From: Scalesia atractyloides
Taxonomy: Eukaryota > Streptophyta > Magnoliopsida > Asterales > Asteraceae
Length of the DNA stretch: 64,000 nucleotides
Direction of reading: 5' to 3'
Assembly (NCBI GenBank): GCA_947069175.1
Contig: CAMTDV010000022.1
Coordinates: 40,715,027 to 40,779,026 of the forward strand
In this document: positions 44,619 to 57,153 of the stretch, in pieces
Layout of the letters: every line of letters starts with the position of its first letter
How positions within the stretch are numbered: position 1 is the first letter of the stretch
Made by a program: the position numbers and the translations under genes
The notes under the pieces: generated by a model
The model's database searches: none
The model's input: the letters and a program-made list of their open reading frames with translations, nothing else
What the model was told of the DNA's origin: nothing

Positions 44619-45036
44619 TGTTGGTGCATATTGGTGACAACAGCTTAATAGTTTGCTACTTTAGTCTTTGGATATTTTGTATTGGACTTAGCATTTGTGT
44701 TTAGCTTGTTTAGAGTTGTAATGGGCTTGGAGAATGGCCTAGCCCAGTATAAAGCCTAATATGCAAACATGTACTATATACATGTTGTGCATTAGGGTTT
44801 AGGGTTGTTGGTTAGACAGTTGGTTGAAAGAAATCTATAGAGAGTAGCTGAGAGATTTATAGAGAGTCTTTAATTGGTTGTAAACACATAGTGTTGGATA
44901 ATCAATAGAAGACTGTTTAAAGGAAATTGTTCTTGTTCGTGTTCTTGTGTTTTCTTTGAAATCTGATCTAGGGGATTCCGCACTCTAGATTAGATAGACG
45001 ATTCTGTCAAGATCCATAAGAACTAGGGGACCTACA
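44619..45036 (+). repeat. 3' LTR of element D
   Basis: Preceded by AAGTGGGAGTC, starts TGTTGGTGCATATTGG and ends GGGGACCTACA, followed by the TACGT duplication at 45037-45041. Confidence 0.92.
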
Positions 45037-46217
45037 TACGTTTGTCAGCCTCCTGGCTTTGAAGATCCACATTTCTCTAAACGATACTATATGTTTGACA
45101 ACGCTCTATATGGTCTTCATCAAGTTCCTCGAGCATGGTATGAAACCCTGTCAACATATCTTTTAGAATGTGGATACACAAGAGATTAATCGACATGAAT
45201 CTCTTCACGAAAAGGATTGGAGATAATGTGATGCTGGTTCAGATTTATGTGGTCGATATAATTTTTGGGTCAAATGATGAGGCACTATGCAAGGAGTTCT
45301 AGAAGGTTATGAAGGCAAAGTTCAAAATGAGTATGATAGCAGAGCTCACATTTTTCTTGGGATTGGAGGTGAAGTAACGAGAAGATGGTATCCTCATTCA
45401 TCAAGCAAAGTACATCAGGGATATTCTCGTAATGTACAACATGAATGACTGCAAAACCGCCAGCACACCATTTGCAGCTCAGACTGAACTCCCTCTTGAT
45501 CCTCAAGGAACGCCTGTGAACAAGTCCTTCTACCATTCAATGATAGGGTCATTGATGTATCTAATCGCAAGTAGACCTGACATTATGTGAACTAGTCCTT
45601 CTACAACTCTGCATCTGTGCACATTTTCAGACGAATCCCAAAGAATCTCATGAGCGACAGTCAAAAGAATCTTCCGATATCTGAAAGGAACGCCTAAGCT
45701 TAGGCTTTGGTATCCAAAGGACAGTAACTTTGATTTAATTGCTTATTCTAACAGTGATCATGCAGGTTGCAAAGTTGATAGAAAGTCAGTTTCAGGAGGT
45801 CGCTAATTCTTAGGAAATCGTCTTATATCATGGCAAAGCAAGAGGTAGACAACAGTTTTCACGTCTACTGCTCAAGCTGAATACACAACGGCTTACAGCT
45901 GCTGCACACAAGTCCTTTGGATACAAAATCAGTTGTTGTACGGGATCAACATCATGAAGACTGTGATATTCATTGACAACGGGGCGTGTCTAGGAATTGT
46001 GAATAATCCAATCCACCACTCCAGAACAAAGCACATCGAAATTCACGTTCATGTGATCCGAGATGCGTTCGAGAAAGGATACATTCAAGTGGTGCCTGTG
46101 GATACTATGCAACAGAAAGCCAATATTTTCACGAAAGCCTTTGACAAAACCCATTTCAACCAGTTGGAACCTGGTTTGTCACACCCTTTAAAATCATCAG
46201 AGTTGGGTGTGATCTGA
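45037..46217 (+). pseudogene. Element C reverse transcriptase (rest) and RNase H
   Basis: Continues the RT cut at 26888. QPPGFEDPHFSKR and NALYGLHQVPRAWYE come first; a stop lies near 45188. The catalytic motif reads YVVD (about 45246-45257) instead of YVDD, so one catalytic aspartate is lost. RNase H follows with frame breaks (SDHAGCKVDRKSVSGG, STAQAEYTTA, then DNGACLGIVNNPIHHSRTKH). The end FTKAFDKTHFNQLEPG leads to a stop at 46215. Confidence 0.85.
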
Positions 46218-46226
46218 ACTGGTACC

Positions 46227-46330
46227 TTCTGTGCCTACATGTCTATTTCGTTCCTTCCGAATCTGTACTATCCCCATAACCTCCATCTAGAACCGCCATC
46301 GTACACGGGACCACAACTGGTATCAAGGCT
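46227..46330 (+). repeat. Element F: end of a 5' LTR and primer site
   Basis: 46227-46315 matches 61827-61914 (TGTGCCTACATGTCTATTTC ... CCACA), the last part of the F LTR. TGGTATCAAGGCT at 46318-46330 follows, close to the initiator-tRNA primer site. The rest of this LTR is missing; it abuts the end of the pol of C. Confidence 0.7.
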
Positions 46331-47853
46331 ACGGTATTGATTCATTCAATCTAACAGTTGATGAATCACCTACGCTCATGAATTTTGGACGTATGAGGGG
46401 GTTTAGACGTAAAACATCAAAAAATCAGACAATCCACGGACATAATGTAAAATTGAAACCATAGGATTGTTAGAGACTGATTTTCGACCAGATCTGTGCA
46501 AAAATCATGTTGAAATTCTAAGAAATAAAGAATCTGGATCGAAAAACGTAATCAGTTCGTCCGTATGAATAAGACTCAAGCTCGTACGAGTGACACTTTG
46601 TGACTCGTACGAAGTGGTGACCAAAAAAATCTAGTGACGAGACGAGTGTCTAGAAAAAATTTGGTTATTATAATTTTTTTCGAGATTTTAACGTCTCATT
46701 CGGGCTGTTCGGAGACACCGTCTAGAGCTTCAAATTATAGATTTGACGATACGATCACAAAGGGATGAAGATTTTGGGTAGTCACTGATACCTACCCAAA
46801 ACGTTGATCATCTAGTGTAGTGACTATTAATGAGCCTTAACGTTAAGTCAGCATTTGATCAAAACAACAATTTTGGGAAATTTTCGCAAAATTTGAGTAC
46901 CATATGCTGTAGTCCCACCATAATCTTTATTCCCATAAGAACTCGACGAAAGAATTTGCAAAAATGGTGGAGTATAAAAATTTTCACTTATATGTTCAAA
47001 TTCCGGTATTTTTTAAATTCGTGACGCTACAACAGTATCCGGGTGGTTCATGCTGCAGATTATCTGTGAAACACAGAGGATCAAAGATTCATTAGAGACG
47101 AGATAACGTTTATGTTTATTCATGAAATAGACTATACATACAGGATGAGTGATCGAAGAATGTTCAGAATTTTCAGATCATGTTTCAGATTGATGCTCAA
47201 GGGCTAACTACCTGTTCCCCGATGTGGAATCAGAAGCACATACGACTGCCTATCATTAACTTTGCATTGGTAATGAACTGTTTTTCGGTAATCGCCCGGA
47301 AACAAGGATGTCTTGTAGTTTCCGTGCCCCATTCCAGCCGAAATAGCTATATATCTATTATTGTGACTAAAAAGGAAGAATGTGATTCTTATTACCAAAG
47401 AATGTTTCTCAGATTCGATGTGTTACAAGATAGTATGTTTCTGATGATGATTTGCTGATTGAGAAGATTTTTGCAGATTGGGTTTTGAAGATCAATTGCC
47501 GGTTGGGTTTTGAAGATCGGAGGAGTGCGCTAAACCGAATGCGGATATGGTTAACGTTGAAACGGAGAAGCTGCATTGGTTAATTTCAAGTTGGTGATTA
47601 TTCAAGAAAATTTGTTGATCAAGCAAATCAGAGGAGGTCTTGAACCGTACAAACAACGACTTGAAGATTAATTTCTGGCGAAAATTATTTCAAGGGAATG
47701 TTGCTTAACGTAGATAATGCAAACCTGGATCTTCAATCAAGGGGGAATTACAACATCAACAAATACCTGATTGAAGTTGCAGAATATTCAAACACAGCTC
47801 TCAGAAGTTCAAGTTCAAGTTCAACCTTCGATAGTGACGTCCAAGGGGGAAAT
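46331..47853 (+). other. Element F internal region, no gene seen
   Basis: About 1.5 kb between primer site and polypurine tract. Open frames (for example 47180-47458) show no gag or pol motif. An inverted repeat CGTACGAGT/ACTCGTACG is at 46583-46611. It ends with the purine run CCAAGGGGGAAAT before the LTR start. F may be a short non-autonomous element or a deleted one. Confidence 0.55.
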
Positions 47854-47887
47854 TGTGCATGCACTTTATGGCCGTCACTGTGGGAAT

Positions 47888-50800
47888 TTTCACACCCCGG
47901 CTTTCCATAGCATATCTAAACACCGGTGGGACCGGGTGGGGAATATCGTGACGTAAGTTGATATCATCATAGTCAATTAAACACAACACAACGGAAGTCT
48001 TGGAGTTAAATTAGTATTACAAACCAAATGTTCAAAGTACGAATACAGACGGCTCGTAATAGAAGATCAACACGCGGAATGTAAATTGTACAAAAAGAAT
48101 GTAAAGCAGACTTTGGGCAAATCTCGGATTTGCAAGATCCTCTTATCACTATCGAGCACTTCCAGCCTATTTTCGTATTGTACCTACAAGCTTAGTCTTT
48201 TGAAAATACGCCAGCTTTCGCTGCTAAATACACCCAACTGACTCATTTGAAAACATTTACAAAAAGGTTTTAAGTGCACATTGGCACAAAATCTTTTATA
48301 ACTTGGCAAAGTTACTTTGTAACCTTATTAACAGATTCACTTGTTTGTCCATACATACAGGGCCCAGTGCGAAAAACCGAGACATGATTACGTACACACC
48401 ACTTACGAACTCACGAAGGAGTTATCCCCAACTTTGTGGGTAATTGCATTTGAGCGTCTGTCAGGTGTATGCCTACACCCCGCGCTAAGGTCGTGGCCAT
48501 TATCTAATGTAATGAGCCGAGGATATCAAGGAAACGGTAGTTAACCCCCGATGTTTAAGTTATCAAACAAAACTGATTAAAACATAATATGCGGATTTAC
48601 TAGCCACAATCTAGCATTTGATTGATCCCATTTCCGACCAAGCGGTAATAATTACCGTAACCCAAGCTCGTATAGGGGAAATAAGTGTAGAGTTTTTACC
48701 TGAGCTAGTCTTCGTTTAAATGCAAGATTTAATAACTCAGTCGTACACAAAAGTATTAAGTGCAGATAGCATTTACCGAATGTCTCCAGTCTGGATTATG
48801 GTATAAGCTAACCAATTAATACTAACGGTCTTATTTAAGTCATAGACTTAGACCGACTAGCGTACATGATCAAAACGTATAACGCTAGATTAAATGATGA
48901 TCGGATAGAATGTAGTTGAACCCAACAAGTACCTTGACTATATATAATATGGGTAAACTATAAACATGTTGGTTTTAAGACTTAAATGAAAAGGTTAGAC
49001 CCATTCTGATTAATTTACATAAACTAGTTACATATACTTAACCGTACGCCTATCAGCGATATCGGATAACCGGATAAGTCATGGACAAGTTCTATATGCC
49101 ATTATACTTTAAATAAGTTGTAATATCAGTAGGATATCAACTTTCATGCCCGTTAAGGTTTTAAAATGAAACTAGTTTACGTGTAAAAGAAACTTGAATA
49201 TAATTTAATGTTATGATGATAAGTATTATGGAACATAAGTTATTTATGATATAATATCAGTAGGATACTGATTATATTTGTAATTTACCCTTTATGACCA
49301 AATATACACCGAAGGGGCATTTTGGTCATTTTACACATAGTTTCATAAATTATTTGGGATTTTGAGTTTACATCAAGTATCTACTATAAAAATATTTTAA
49401 ATAAGTTTTGAAATCAGTAGGTAACAATTCTTGGTTGATAAATATGGTTTGAAACCATACTATGCACCGAAATGACGCTTATGTTGTAAAATGACGATTT
49501 ATGCGATGTTTAATGAAAACTGATGTTAAGGTCAAGTTAGCATGTCTTAGATATGTTATTTAAAAACTAATGTTAAGGTCAAGTTAGCATGTCTTAGATA
49601 TGTTATTTAATATAACATATCAGTAGGTAAAAGATTTACTTTGAAAATGTATGATTAAAACCCACAAGGACTTTATCGTCATTTATCGACATAATACAAG
49701 GACTTGTTCATGAATTCAGTTTATAATTTGGTTTGACAACCCGAACAATCCTACTTATAATATTATATCAGTAGGAAACTCATTTCAAGTTCATTATCTT
49801 TTAAACCTCATTTTATGCAGAACGAGCATTTTAATCAAACTGGCATAACTACGGAACTTGTGCATACTTGTGCATAAACTCAGATTCTGATTATGATCAT
49901 GTAATATAACCTCAGGGGGTTATGCTACATTATATTATGATCATAATACAACTTTAGATCAGTGGCTAACTAATCTAAATCGGGTCAGAATCGAAAGTCA
50001 AAGTAGAAGTCAAACTTCACGACTTTCGGTTGCGAACCGACCCTAAAACTAAAATTGACGAGCCGAACATGTTCTTACATCATCTAATAATTATTACTAA
50101 CTTGTTTAAGTGTCAAAACATGTTTATATCATATATATGCTCAAATTATATTATTTCCGAATTATGGCTTGTTTGACTTTTTAATATAATAAATTTGACC
50201 CGTCAATTGGTCTAGCAAACGTGATCTTCAGGAGGTGCCCTTAATAGGGACTAACACCTACCTTATTATGATCACTTAGCCATGTTCATTACGAACAATG
50301 GCTAGACCATAATGGTCTTAACCGAAAGTCAAGGCGTTTTTCGTAAAACACTTGACTTTTGGCTATAAAAGCCTATAAACGAAAATGCAAGAAAAAGGAA
50401 CACTTACAAGTGATCCTTAGGATGCAATAGAACTAAGTTGGATACTCCTTTTAGTTAGGAACTTCCAGAGGAGGGAGATAGAATGTGAAATGAGAAAGGT
50501 GCAAGTTCAAATAGTGAACCTTGGCACCTATTTATAGTTGGAGAGCTTGAAGGAGGTGATGCCAGGTGTTAAATGGTGTTAGAGGGAGTTTACAATTGTC
50601 CTAAAATGTGGCATAGCGGTTTGAATGTCCACGGTTTCAAAACAATGGTTTTTGGCAACATGTGTGGAGGCCAATCAAAAATTCTGTAGACACAGGCATC
50701 TCGCGCCCCACGAGAGGCCAAGGCCTTACCTCTCGCGCCCGGCGAGCGCCTTGTGGCCAGATTTAAAGTTTGACACTTTTAGTCTATCAACTTATAAAAC

Positions 50801-51538
50801 CTCCTAAATCACCTTTATAGCATATTTAACCCTCCGTAACCAATATTTGGCGTACCCGGGAGTACGCCCGGACATTGTCGAGCTCTTAGTTCGTTAAAAG
50901 GTCACTCAGAGGTATAAATTAACATGTTAACACTTTTAACCCGGAGTATGCCCGGACATTGTCGAGCTCTTTATTAGCATGTTGACTCCAATGTTACTCA
51001 GAGGCTGCGCATGTTGACATATCAGTCACTCAAAGGCTAAGTTCAAGCATGTTGACATATCAGTCATTCAGAGGCTAATGTTTAAGCATGTTGACATATC
51101 AGTCACTCAGAGGCTATTGTTTAAGCATGTTGACATATCAGTCACTAAGAGGCTAATGCGTAAGAATGTTGACATATAAGTCACTAAAAGGCTAATGTTT
51201 AAGCCTGTTGACATATGAGTCAGTCAGTGGCTAATGTTTATGCATGTTGACACTAGAAAGTCACTCAGAGGCTCAGTTTGAGCATGTTGACATATCAGTC
51301 ACTAAGAGGCTATTGTTTAAGCACGTTGACATATCAGTCACTAAGAGGCTATTGTTTAAGCACGTTGACATATCAGTCACTCAGAGGCTAATGTTTATGC
51401 ATGTTGACATCAGAAAGTCACTCAGAGGCTCAGTTTGAGCATGTTGACACCTTTAGTCCTTATTAGTCTTTAATAGACTAAAATAAAAATACAACACATG
51501 TCACTATACTATTGAACATGATTTTATGAAGTGTTACA
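47888..51538 (-). repeat. 3' LTR of element G
   Basis: Matches 58381-61440 over its length with many substitutions and indels and is about 600 bases longer. Extra material includes a 48-bp or so duplication near 49518-49615 and more copies of the 39-bp repeat. Open frames inside (48341-48544, 50625-50807) are not supported as genes. Confidence 0.88.
50960..51455. repeat. 39-bp tandem repeat in the 3' LTR of G
   Basis: About a dozen units with core GCATGTTGACATATCAGTCA followed by CTCAGAGGCTAATGTTTA. The other LTR has about nine units at 61020-61345. The open frame at 51244-51438 only translates this repeat. Confidence 0.92.
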
Positions 51539-51574
51539 TCCTCACCCCTTTAAAGAAATCTCGTCCTCGTGATT

Positions 51575-52790
51575 TTATTCAAAAAGATGGGGGTACTTTT
51601 GTCGCATAGTGGACTCAACATCCCATGTATACTCGGGTCCTCTAAGGGCATCCCACTTAACCTTAACTATAGGTATCAATTTCCTTCGGAGCTTCTTAAC
51701 CTGTCGATCCTCGATCGAAATTGGTTTCTCAACAAACCTTAGGTTTTCATCTATTTGAACATCTTTGTGCGACATTGCTAGCGACTCATCGGCTAGACAT
51801 TTCTTAAGGTTAGATATATGGAATACATCATGAATTCCACTAAGCTCTCTGGCAGCTTAAGCTTATAAGCTAAAGTACTGACACATTCAATTATCTTGAA
51901 TGATCCTATATATCTTCGTCTTAGCTTGCCCTTCTTTCCAAATCTCATCACACCTTTCCAAGGTGATACTTTCAGCATGACTTTGTCCCCTACTTGGAAC
52001 TTAAGAGGTTTACGCCTCTTGTCAGCATAGCTCTTCTGCCTATCACGGGCAGCTTTGAGATGATCACGGATTTGCACAATCTTATCCGTGGTCTCCAGGA
52101 CAATCTCAGGTCCTGATAGTTGGGCTTCCCCAACTTCTGCCCAACACAGGGCATTCGACACTTTCTCCCATATAAGGCCTCATAAGGAGCAGCCTAGATA
52201 CTCGTATGATAACTATTATTATAGGAGATTCTATTAGGGGTAAGTGGTCATCCCAACTTCCACCTAAACCAATCACACATGCTCTAAGCATGTCTTCCAG
52301 AGTTTGAATAGTACGCTCACTTTGTCCATCCGTCTGCGGGTGTTAAGCCATACTAAAGTTTAATCTCGTGCCTAAAGATTGTTGGAAACTTTTCCAAAAG
52401 TTAGAGGTATATCTAGTATCTCTATTAGATACAATAGATACCGGAACACCGTGTAGGACACAATCTTGTCCATATACAATTTAGCAATTTGTCAGAGTTA
52501 TATGTTTCTTTTATTGTCAAGAAATGCGCTGACTTAGTCAGCCTAACTACAATGACCCAATTCATGTCATTACCAATTTGGTCTTTGGTAACTTGGTAAT
52601 CAAATCCATGGTTACCATTTCCAATTTCCAAGTGGGAATCTGAAGTTGTTGTAGAAGTCCTGACGGTTTCTGATGTTCGGCCTTAACTTGCGAACACGTC
52701 AGACACTTAGCTACATAACTGGCTATGGATCTCTTAAACCCATCCACCAATAATTCTTTTTCAGATCTTGAAACATCTTGTCACCACCTA
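51575..52790 (-). pseudogene. Element G integrase with chromodomain-like tail, interrupted
   Basis: Fragments from right to left: CLTCSQVKAEHQKPSGLLQ (zinc-binding end), MDLITKLPKT (first D region), WVIVVRLTKSAHFL, a degraded middle, then MLRACVIGLGGSWDDHLPL and LKVSPWKGVMRFGKKGKL. The last piece (51775-51575) reads PIVKVKWDALRGPEYTWDVE, a chromodomain-like segment as in chromoviruses, and ends before the polypurine tract. The part holding the second D and the E is broken by frameshifts. Confidence 0.82.
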
Positions 52791-52961
52791 GGTGAACTGA
52801 GATGTTGAATTATGCGATTCTTGGAGGATTAAATCTCTAAGTCCTCCTAAGATTGGAACCCAGATTCTTCCATTAAATCTAAGGAATCCATCCTTTCCAG
52901 GCGTTAACTGATCAATAGTTCCGCTTAATCCCTCATTAGGAATATTAACCTCTAACAGAGC

Positions 52962-54317
52962 TTATTTTTGTGCATCTAATAGCTTCTCATTCAATCTATC
53001 TCTGAGCTCAATGCTCTTTGCATTAATTCTAATAGGTTTAACCCTTTCCTTGCAACTTAAGGCATCAGCAACGACATTTGCCTTGCCGGGATGATAGCGA
53101 ATTTCACAATCATAATCATTAAGTGTTTCCATCCAACGGCGTTGTCGCATGTTCAATTCCTTTTTTAACAGATGTTGGAGACTCTTATGGTCAGTGTATA
53201 TAATACACTTTGTGCCATATAAGTAATGTCTCCACAATTTTAGTGCAAATACAACGGCACCCAATTCCAAATCATGGGTGGTGTAATTCCTTTCATGCAC
53301 TTTCAATTGTCATGATGCATAAGCAATTACCTTGCTTTTTTGCATTAGCACACAGCCCATGCTAGTGTGCACAACATCACAATAAACAAAAAAGTTTTCA
53401 ATACCCTCAGGTAGAGATAACACAGTAGCATTGCTCAACTTGTGTTTTAGAATTTCAAAAGATTCTTGTTGTTTTGGACCCCAAATAAAGTTAACATTCT
53501 TACGGGTCAAGGTAGTTAAAGTCGTGGCTATCCTGGAAAAGTTCTCATTGAACCTCCTATAATAACCAACCAATCCTAAGAAACTACGAATCTCTGATGG
53601 AGTTTTGGGTACTTCCAAATTCATTATGGCTTCTATCTTGGTGAGATCTACTTGGATACCACGCTCACTTACCATATGTCCAAGAAATTGGACTTCTCTA
53701 AGCCAAAACTCATACTTAGAAAATTTAGCATAAAGCTTCTCCTGCCTTAGCAGTTCTAGGATGCACCGAAGACGTTTCTCGTGATCAACTTGATTACGAG
53801 AATAAATAAGTATGTCGTCTATAAAGACAATGAAAAACTTATCCAAATACGGTTTGAAGACTCCATTCATGAGATCCATGAATGCTGCAGGTGCATTTGT
53901 GAGCCCAAAAGGCATCATCAAGAATTTATAATGACCATATCAGGTCCTAAAGGCAGTCTTAGGAACATCCTCATTCCTAACCTTCAGCTGATGATATCCT
54001 GATCTCAAATCCATCTTAGAGTAGTAGCTAGCACCTTGAAGTTGATCGAACAAGTCGTCGATCCTGGGCAAGGGATATCGGTTCTTGATTGTTAACTTGT
54101 TCAACTCACGGTAATCAATGCGCATTCGCTTTGAATCGTCCTTCTTTTTAGCGAAAAGAATAGGAGCTCCCCAAGGTAAGGAACTAGGCTGAATAAAGCC
54201 TTTCATTAAAAGTTCATCTAATTGCGTCCTTAATTCCTTCATTTCCATCGGTGCTAATCGATACGGAGCCCTAGCTACAGGTGCTGATCCAGGTATGGTA
54301 TCAATTCTAAATTCCAC
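52962..54317 (-). pseudogene. Element G reverse transcriptase and RNase H, interrupted
   Basis: RT motifs in order are RIDYRELNKLTIKNRYPLPR, SKMDLRSGYHQL, MMPFGLTNAPAAFMDLMN and catalytic FIDD (53814-53825). Small frame breaks lie near 53935 and 53310. RNase H follows with VYCDVVHTSMGCVLM (DAS replaced by DVV, which may hurt the active site), TDHKSLQHLL and ADALSCKER. It is better preserved than the integrase. Confidence 0.88.
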
Positions 54318-54337
54318 TTGCCTAGTTGGAGGTAGGC

Positions 54338-54830
54338 CTAGTAATTCTTCGGGGAAACATCGGAATATTTCGAGATAACTGGAAGGTTTTTAATATCTGG
54401 TTTAGGCTCGTTGATAGCTACTTGTGCCATGTAAATGACACAACCTCTCCCCAAACACTTGGTTTGCTTTAAATAACAACACCTTGTCTGGAAATCCGTA
54501 GTGTAAATCTTTAGGGATGGTGATCGTTTCACCAGATGGGGTTTTAATCTTGTTGACTTTCTTATCGCAGGCAATGCGGGCTTGGTTATGGGATAACCAA
54601 TCCATACCTAAAACTAAATTGAACCCTGCCAATTTCATTGGAAAAAAAGAGATAAGGATAGATTGATTCTTAATGGATATAAAACATCCACCAAGAATGG
54701 AAGATGTTGTCTCTAACGTTCCATCAACGAGTTCTACCTCATAGGTTATGTCTAGAGTTCTTATGGAGAAGTTTAATAGTTACTAAACTTATGGTCAACA
54801 AAAGATTTATCCTCACCTGAATCGAAAAGA
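54338..54830 (-). pseudogene. Element G protease and linker, interrupted
   Basis: The protease motif reads ILFDSGEDKSFVDHKF with D-S-G at 54815-54823. The linker contains LVLGMDWLSHNQARIACDKK, the usual spacer between protease and RT in these elements, and KPDIKNLPVISKYSDV. Several frame changes lie in between. Confidence 0.75.
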
Positions 54831-54976
54831 ATTCTAGCATATATTTCATTAATGAGGAATGTACCTGTTATGATGTTGTTGCCATTAATGGCCTCTATGG
54901 CGTTCATCTGGAAGGCACGAGCATTCCCTTTCTTAGCCTCTCCAGGCTTTGAATCATTATTTCTGGGGTTCTTATG

Positions 54977-56110
54977 GCAGTTAAACTTAATATGCCCCCT
55001 TTCATTATAGCCGTAGCAGACGGAATTCTTAAGATCCTTGCACTCTAGGGTCTTATGCCCCTTTCTCTTACAAATACCACAGGGTCTAGCATGTGGATCA
55101 ACACTACACTATCCCCAATGCCTGCGGTTGCAATTTTTACATGTCGGCGTTACGCTCGACTTATTTTGGTTCTTTCCGAACCCAAATCTCCCTTTATTCT
55201 TCTAATTATATCTTTGGGAGCTATCATCCTCTCTCTTCCTTTTCCCATCAGTCTCAGCTTTAACTGACTTTTGTCTTACCAAATTTAAAGTGAGGGAGAG
55301 AGATAGGTCAAAGCAGACCTATAGGTACTAAGCTGAGCAGCCTTTACCATGCCCTTTATCTCAGGCGCTAACCCATGAATGAAATGCGCAATGCGTTGGG
55401 TTCAGGGGTAATCAAATAGGAAACTAACCTAGACATGGAATTGAAGTCAAAAACATACTTCTGACAATCTAGGTTTTTCTTGAAAGAGTCAGAAAGTCTG
55501 TCTCTATCTTCTCCACCTGATAGGGTGGGCAATAATTCTCCTTGACTAAATCGACAAACTTAGACCATCCTAAGTTGTACATGTGTACCTTACTTGTAGA
55601 TTGAATCATAGCCTTCCACCAAATCAGGGCATCGCCCTTGAAGGACTGTGATACATATTTTACCACATCCTTATCAGCACATCCGCTGATATCCACAATC
55701 GTTTCCATCTCATCAAGCCATTTCAAGGCTTCTACTACTCTTTTTTCCCCATTGAAGTCTCGGGACTTACATGAGATGAAATATTTGTACGTACATCCGT
55801 GTTTAGAAGAACGAGACTTATCAGTAAAATCTAGTTTCTTTGGTTCACTATTCGCATTTGAAGAGTGAGTAAAGCTCTCCTTATGAGCTAAGGAATGTGG
55901 AATTGATAAGGGTTTGGAGCGTGTAGCACTTGATTCCCTAAGTTTTTCTATGGGCTTTTGCATGGCCTTTCGAACAGCTGCATCTATGCGAGCTTGAAAA
56001 TCACCGTTATCAATGGCTATGTTTTCGGCATTGTTAGAGTTAACATCCCGGTGACTACTTTGAGCCTCGTCCGAGTTAGCCATTCTTGAAGCTTTGGTTC
56101 TAATTACCAA
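54977..56110 (-). pseudogene. Element G gag, interrupted
   Basis: An open frame from 56110 to 55469 carries the gag domain (CTYKYFISCKSRDFNGEKRV, FKGDALIWWKAM). After frame breaks, three Cys modules follow: CKNCNRRHWG with an in-frame stop, CGICKRKGHKTLEC (55040-55081, intact CCHC) and CYGYNERGHIKFNC (54977-55018, second Cys replaced by Tyr). MANSDEAQSSHRDV near the front is a likely true start (about 56083), since the preceding residues overlap ordinary leader. Confidence 0.82.
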
Positions 56111-57153
56111 ATAAAATTTCTCTTAGCCATGGTATAACAACCATATTGGCTTTAAATATTGGATATAACAATCATCGCCTATCTAAGCTAGTGTGAATAA
56201 CATCACAACTCTTAGGCTTTTCATATCTATATTTGGCCTAGGTCTCAAAACGGACCATCAAAGGCAAATTACAATCTGTCCATATATTATTAGACAGTGG
56301 ATCGTAATGTCACAATTGTCATTGTCATTAGGAAATTATATATAGCTCATAAGCTTGTCACTAACGGACATAATAATACGGCACGTTGGCCTGTCATTTG
56401 GACATAACATATGGCACGTTCCCTGTCACTTTGGACATATCATATGGCACGTTGGCCTGTCACTTTAGACATATCACATGGCATGTTGGCCTGTCACTTT
56501 GGACATATCATATGGCACGTTGGCCTGTCACTTTGGACATAACATATGGCACGTTGACCTGTCAATCGTCATCATATTGATGACATTAGTCGGGATCACA
56601 TTGATCACATAGGCTATATAATAGGTCTTAGGACGTAGTCCTTTTACCTAGACGGCTAGTGTGGTTCCTCAAGTCACACTACCAAGAGTATGAACATTCC
56701 TTAATGTTAATCATAAGAGTACCTTAATGTGTTATTAATAGTCCCAGTCACTTTGGACCATAACGACTATGGAGGCTTGAACCTAGTCCACCACCTCTGG
56801 ATAGAAGGATACTTCCCTTAACTATCCTGATAGAAGGCCTTTTATCCTTAAGTATCATTTCTTGGCCAATATGTTGTCTTTGCCACTTGGCATAATCAGA
56901 TCCATTAAGGTCTTTTGGAATTATATAGCAGAGCAAAAATTTCGAGTAAAAACGAGACGCTCGCTTGAAGAGGATAAATACATATTTATATAATTCCAAG
57001 ATACTTTATTTAATGCCATTAAGAAATTACAATACTAGAAATAAATGAAACAAACCGTCCATGCAAGGACTAAAGAAATAAAAATGTCCAAGCAGGGACT
57101 AAAGAAATAATAAATGTCCTATCAGGGACTAACATATATTATTAGAAGAGACT
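56111..57153 (-). other. Element G spacer between extra ORF and gag
   Basis: Non-coding. Contains the tandem repeat at 56380-56575; the open frames at 56386-56580 and 56748-56999 have no features. Confidence 0.6.
56380..56575. repeat. 34-bp tandem repeat in the leader of G
   Basis: Five to six units of about 34 bp, core GGCACGTTGGCCTGTCACTT then TGGACATATCATAT, with a few substitutions. Confidence 0.92.

Larger units (their letters stand above)
26889..45036 (+). mobile_element. Element D: Copia-type element lacking pol, hosting E
   Basis: Short LTRs (26889-27301 and 44619-45036), TG...CA ends, target duplication TACGT, an initiator-tRNA primer site and a gag gene define the element. It is inserted in the RT of C. 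Element E sits inside it at 29891-42792. After E, only a short trace of the region before the protease (FKAWVPQSN, about 42931) remains; integrase and RT are absent, so D had lost pol. Its gag and 3' non-coding region resemble those of E, so the two are related families, probably of the SIRE/Maximus branch (inferred). Confidence 0.9.
23600..46217 (+). mobile_element. Element C: 5'-truncated Ty1/Copia element hosting D
   Basis: Coding pieces of one Copia polyprotein lie on both sides of element D: gag end, protease, integrase and the start of RT at 23623-26888, and the rest of RT with RNase H at 45037-46217. The target duplication of D (TACGT) rejoins the RT frame across EEVYV and QPPGF, which proves the two halves were one gene. 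The gag N-terminus, primer site and 5' LTR are missing on the left. The left boundary is approximate. Confidence 0.85.

Noticed and set aside
47180..47458. 92-codon open frame in the F internal region
   Set aside because: No gag, pol or host-protein motif and no neighbouring support.
47883..47887. Perfect target-site duplication for element G
   Set aside because: Flanks GGAAT and CAAAT match at only three of five bases, so I did not call it.
51244..51438. Open frame of repeated HVDISVTKRLLFK
   Set aside because: Translation of the 39-bp tandem repeat in the LTR of G.
50960..51455. Regular 39-bp repeats resembling a CRISPR array
   Set aside because: Units are directly adjacent without unique spacers, the setting is a plant LTR, and no cas gene is present.
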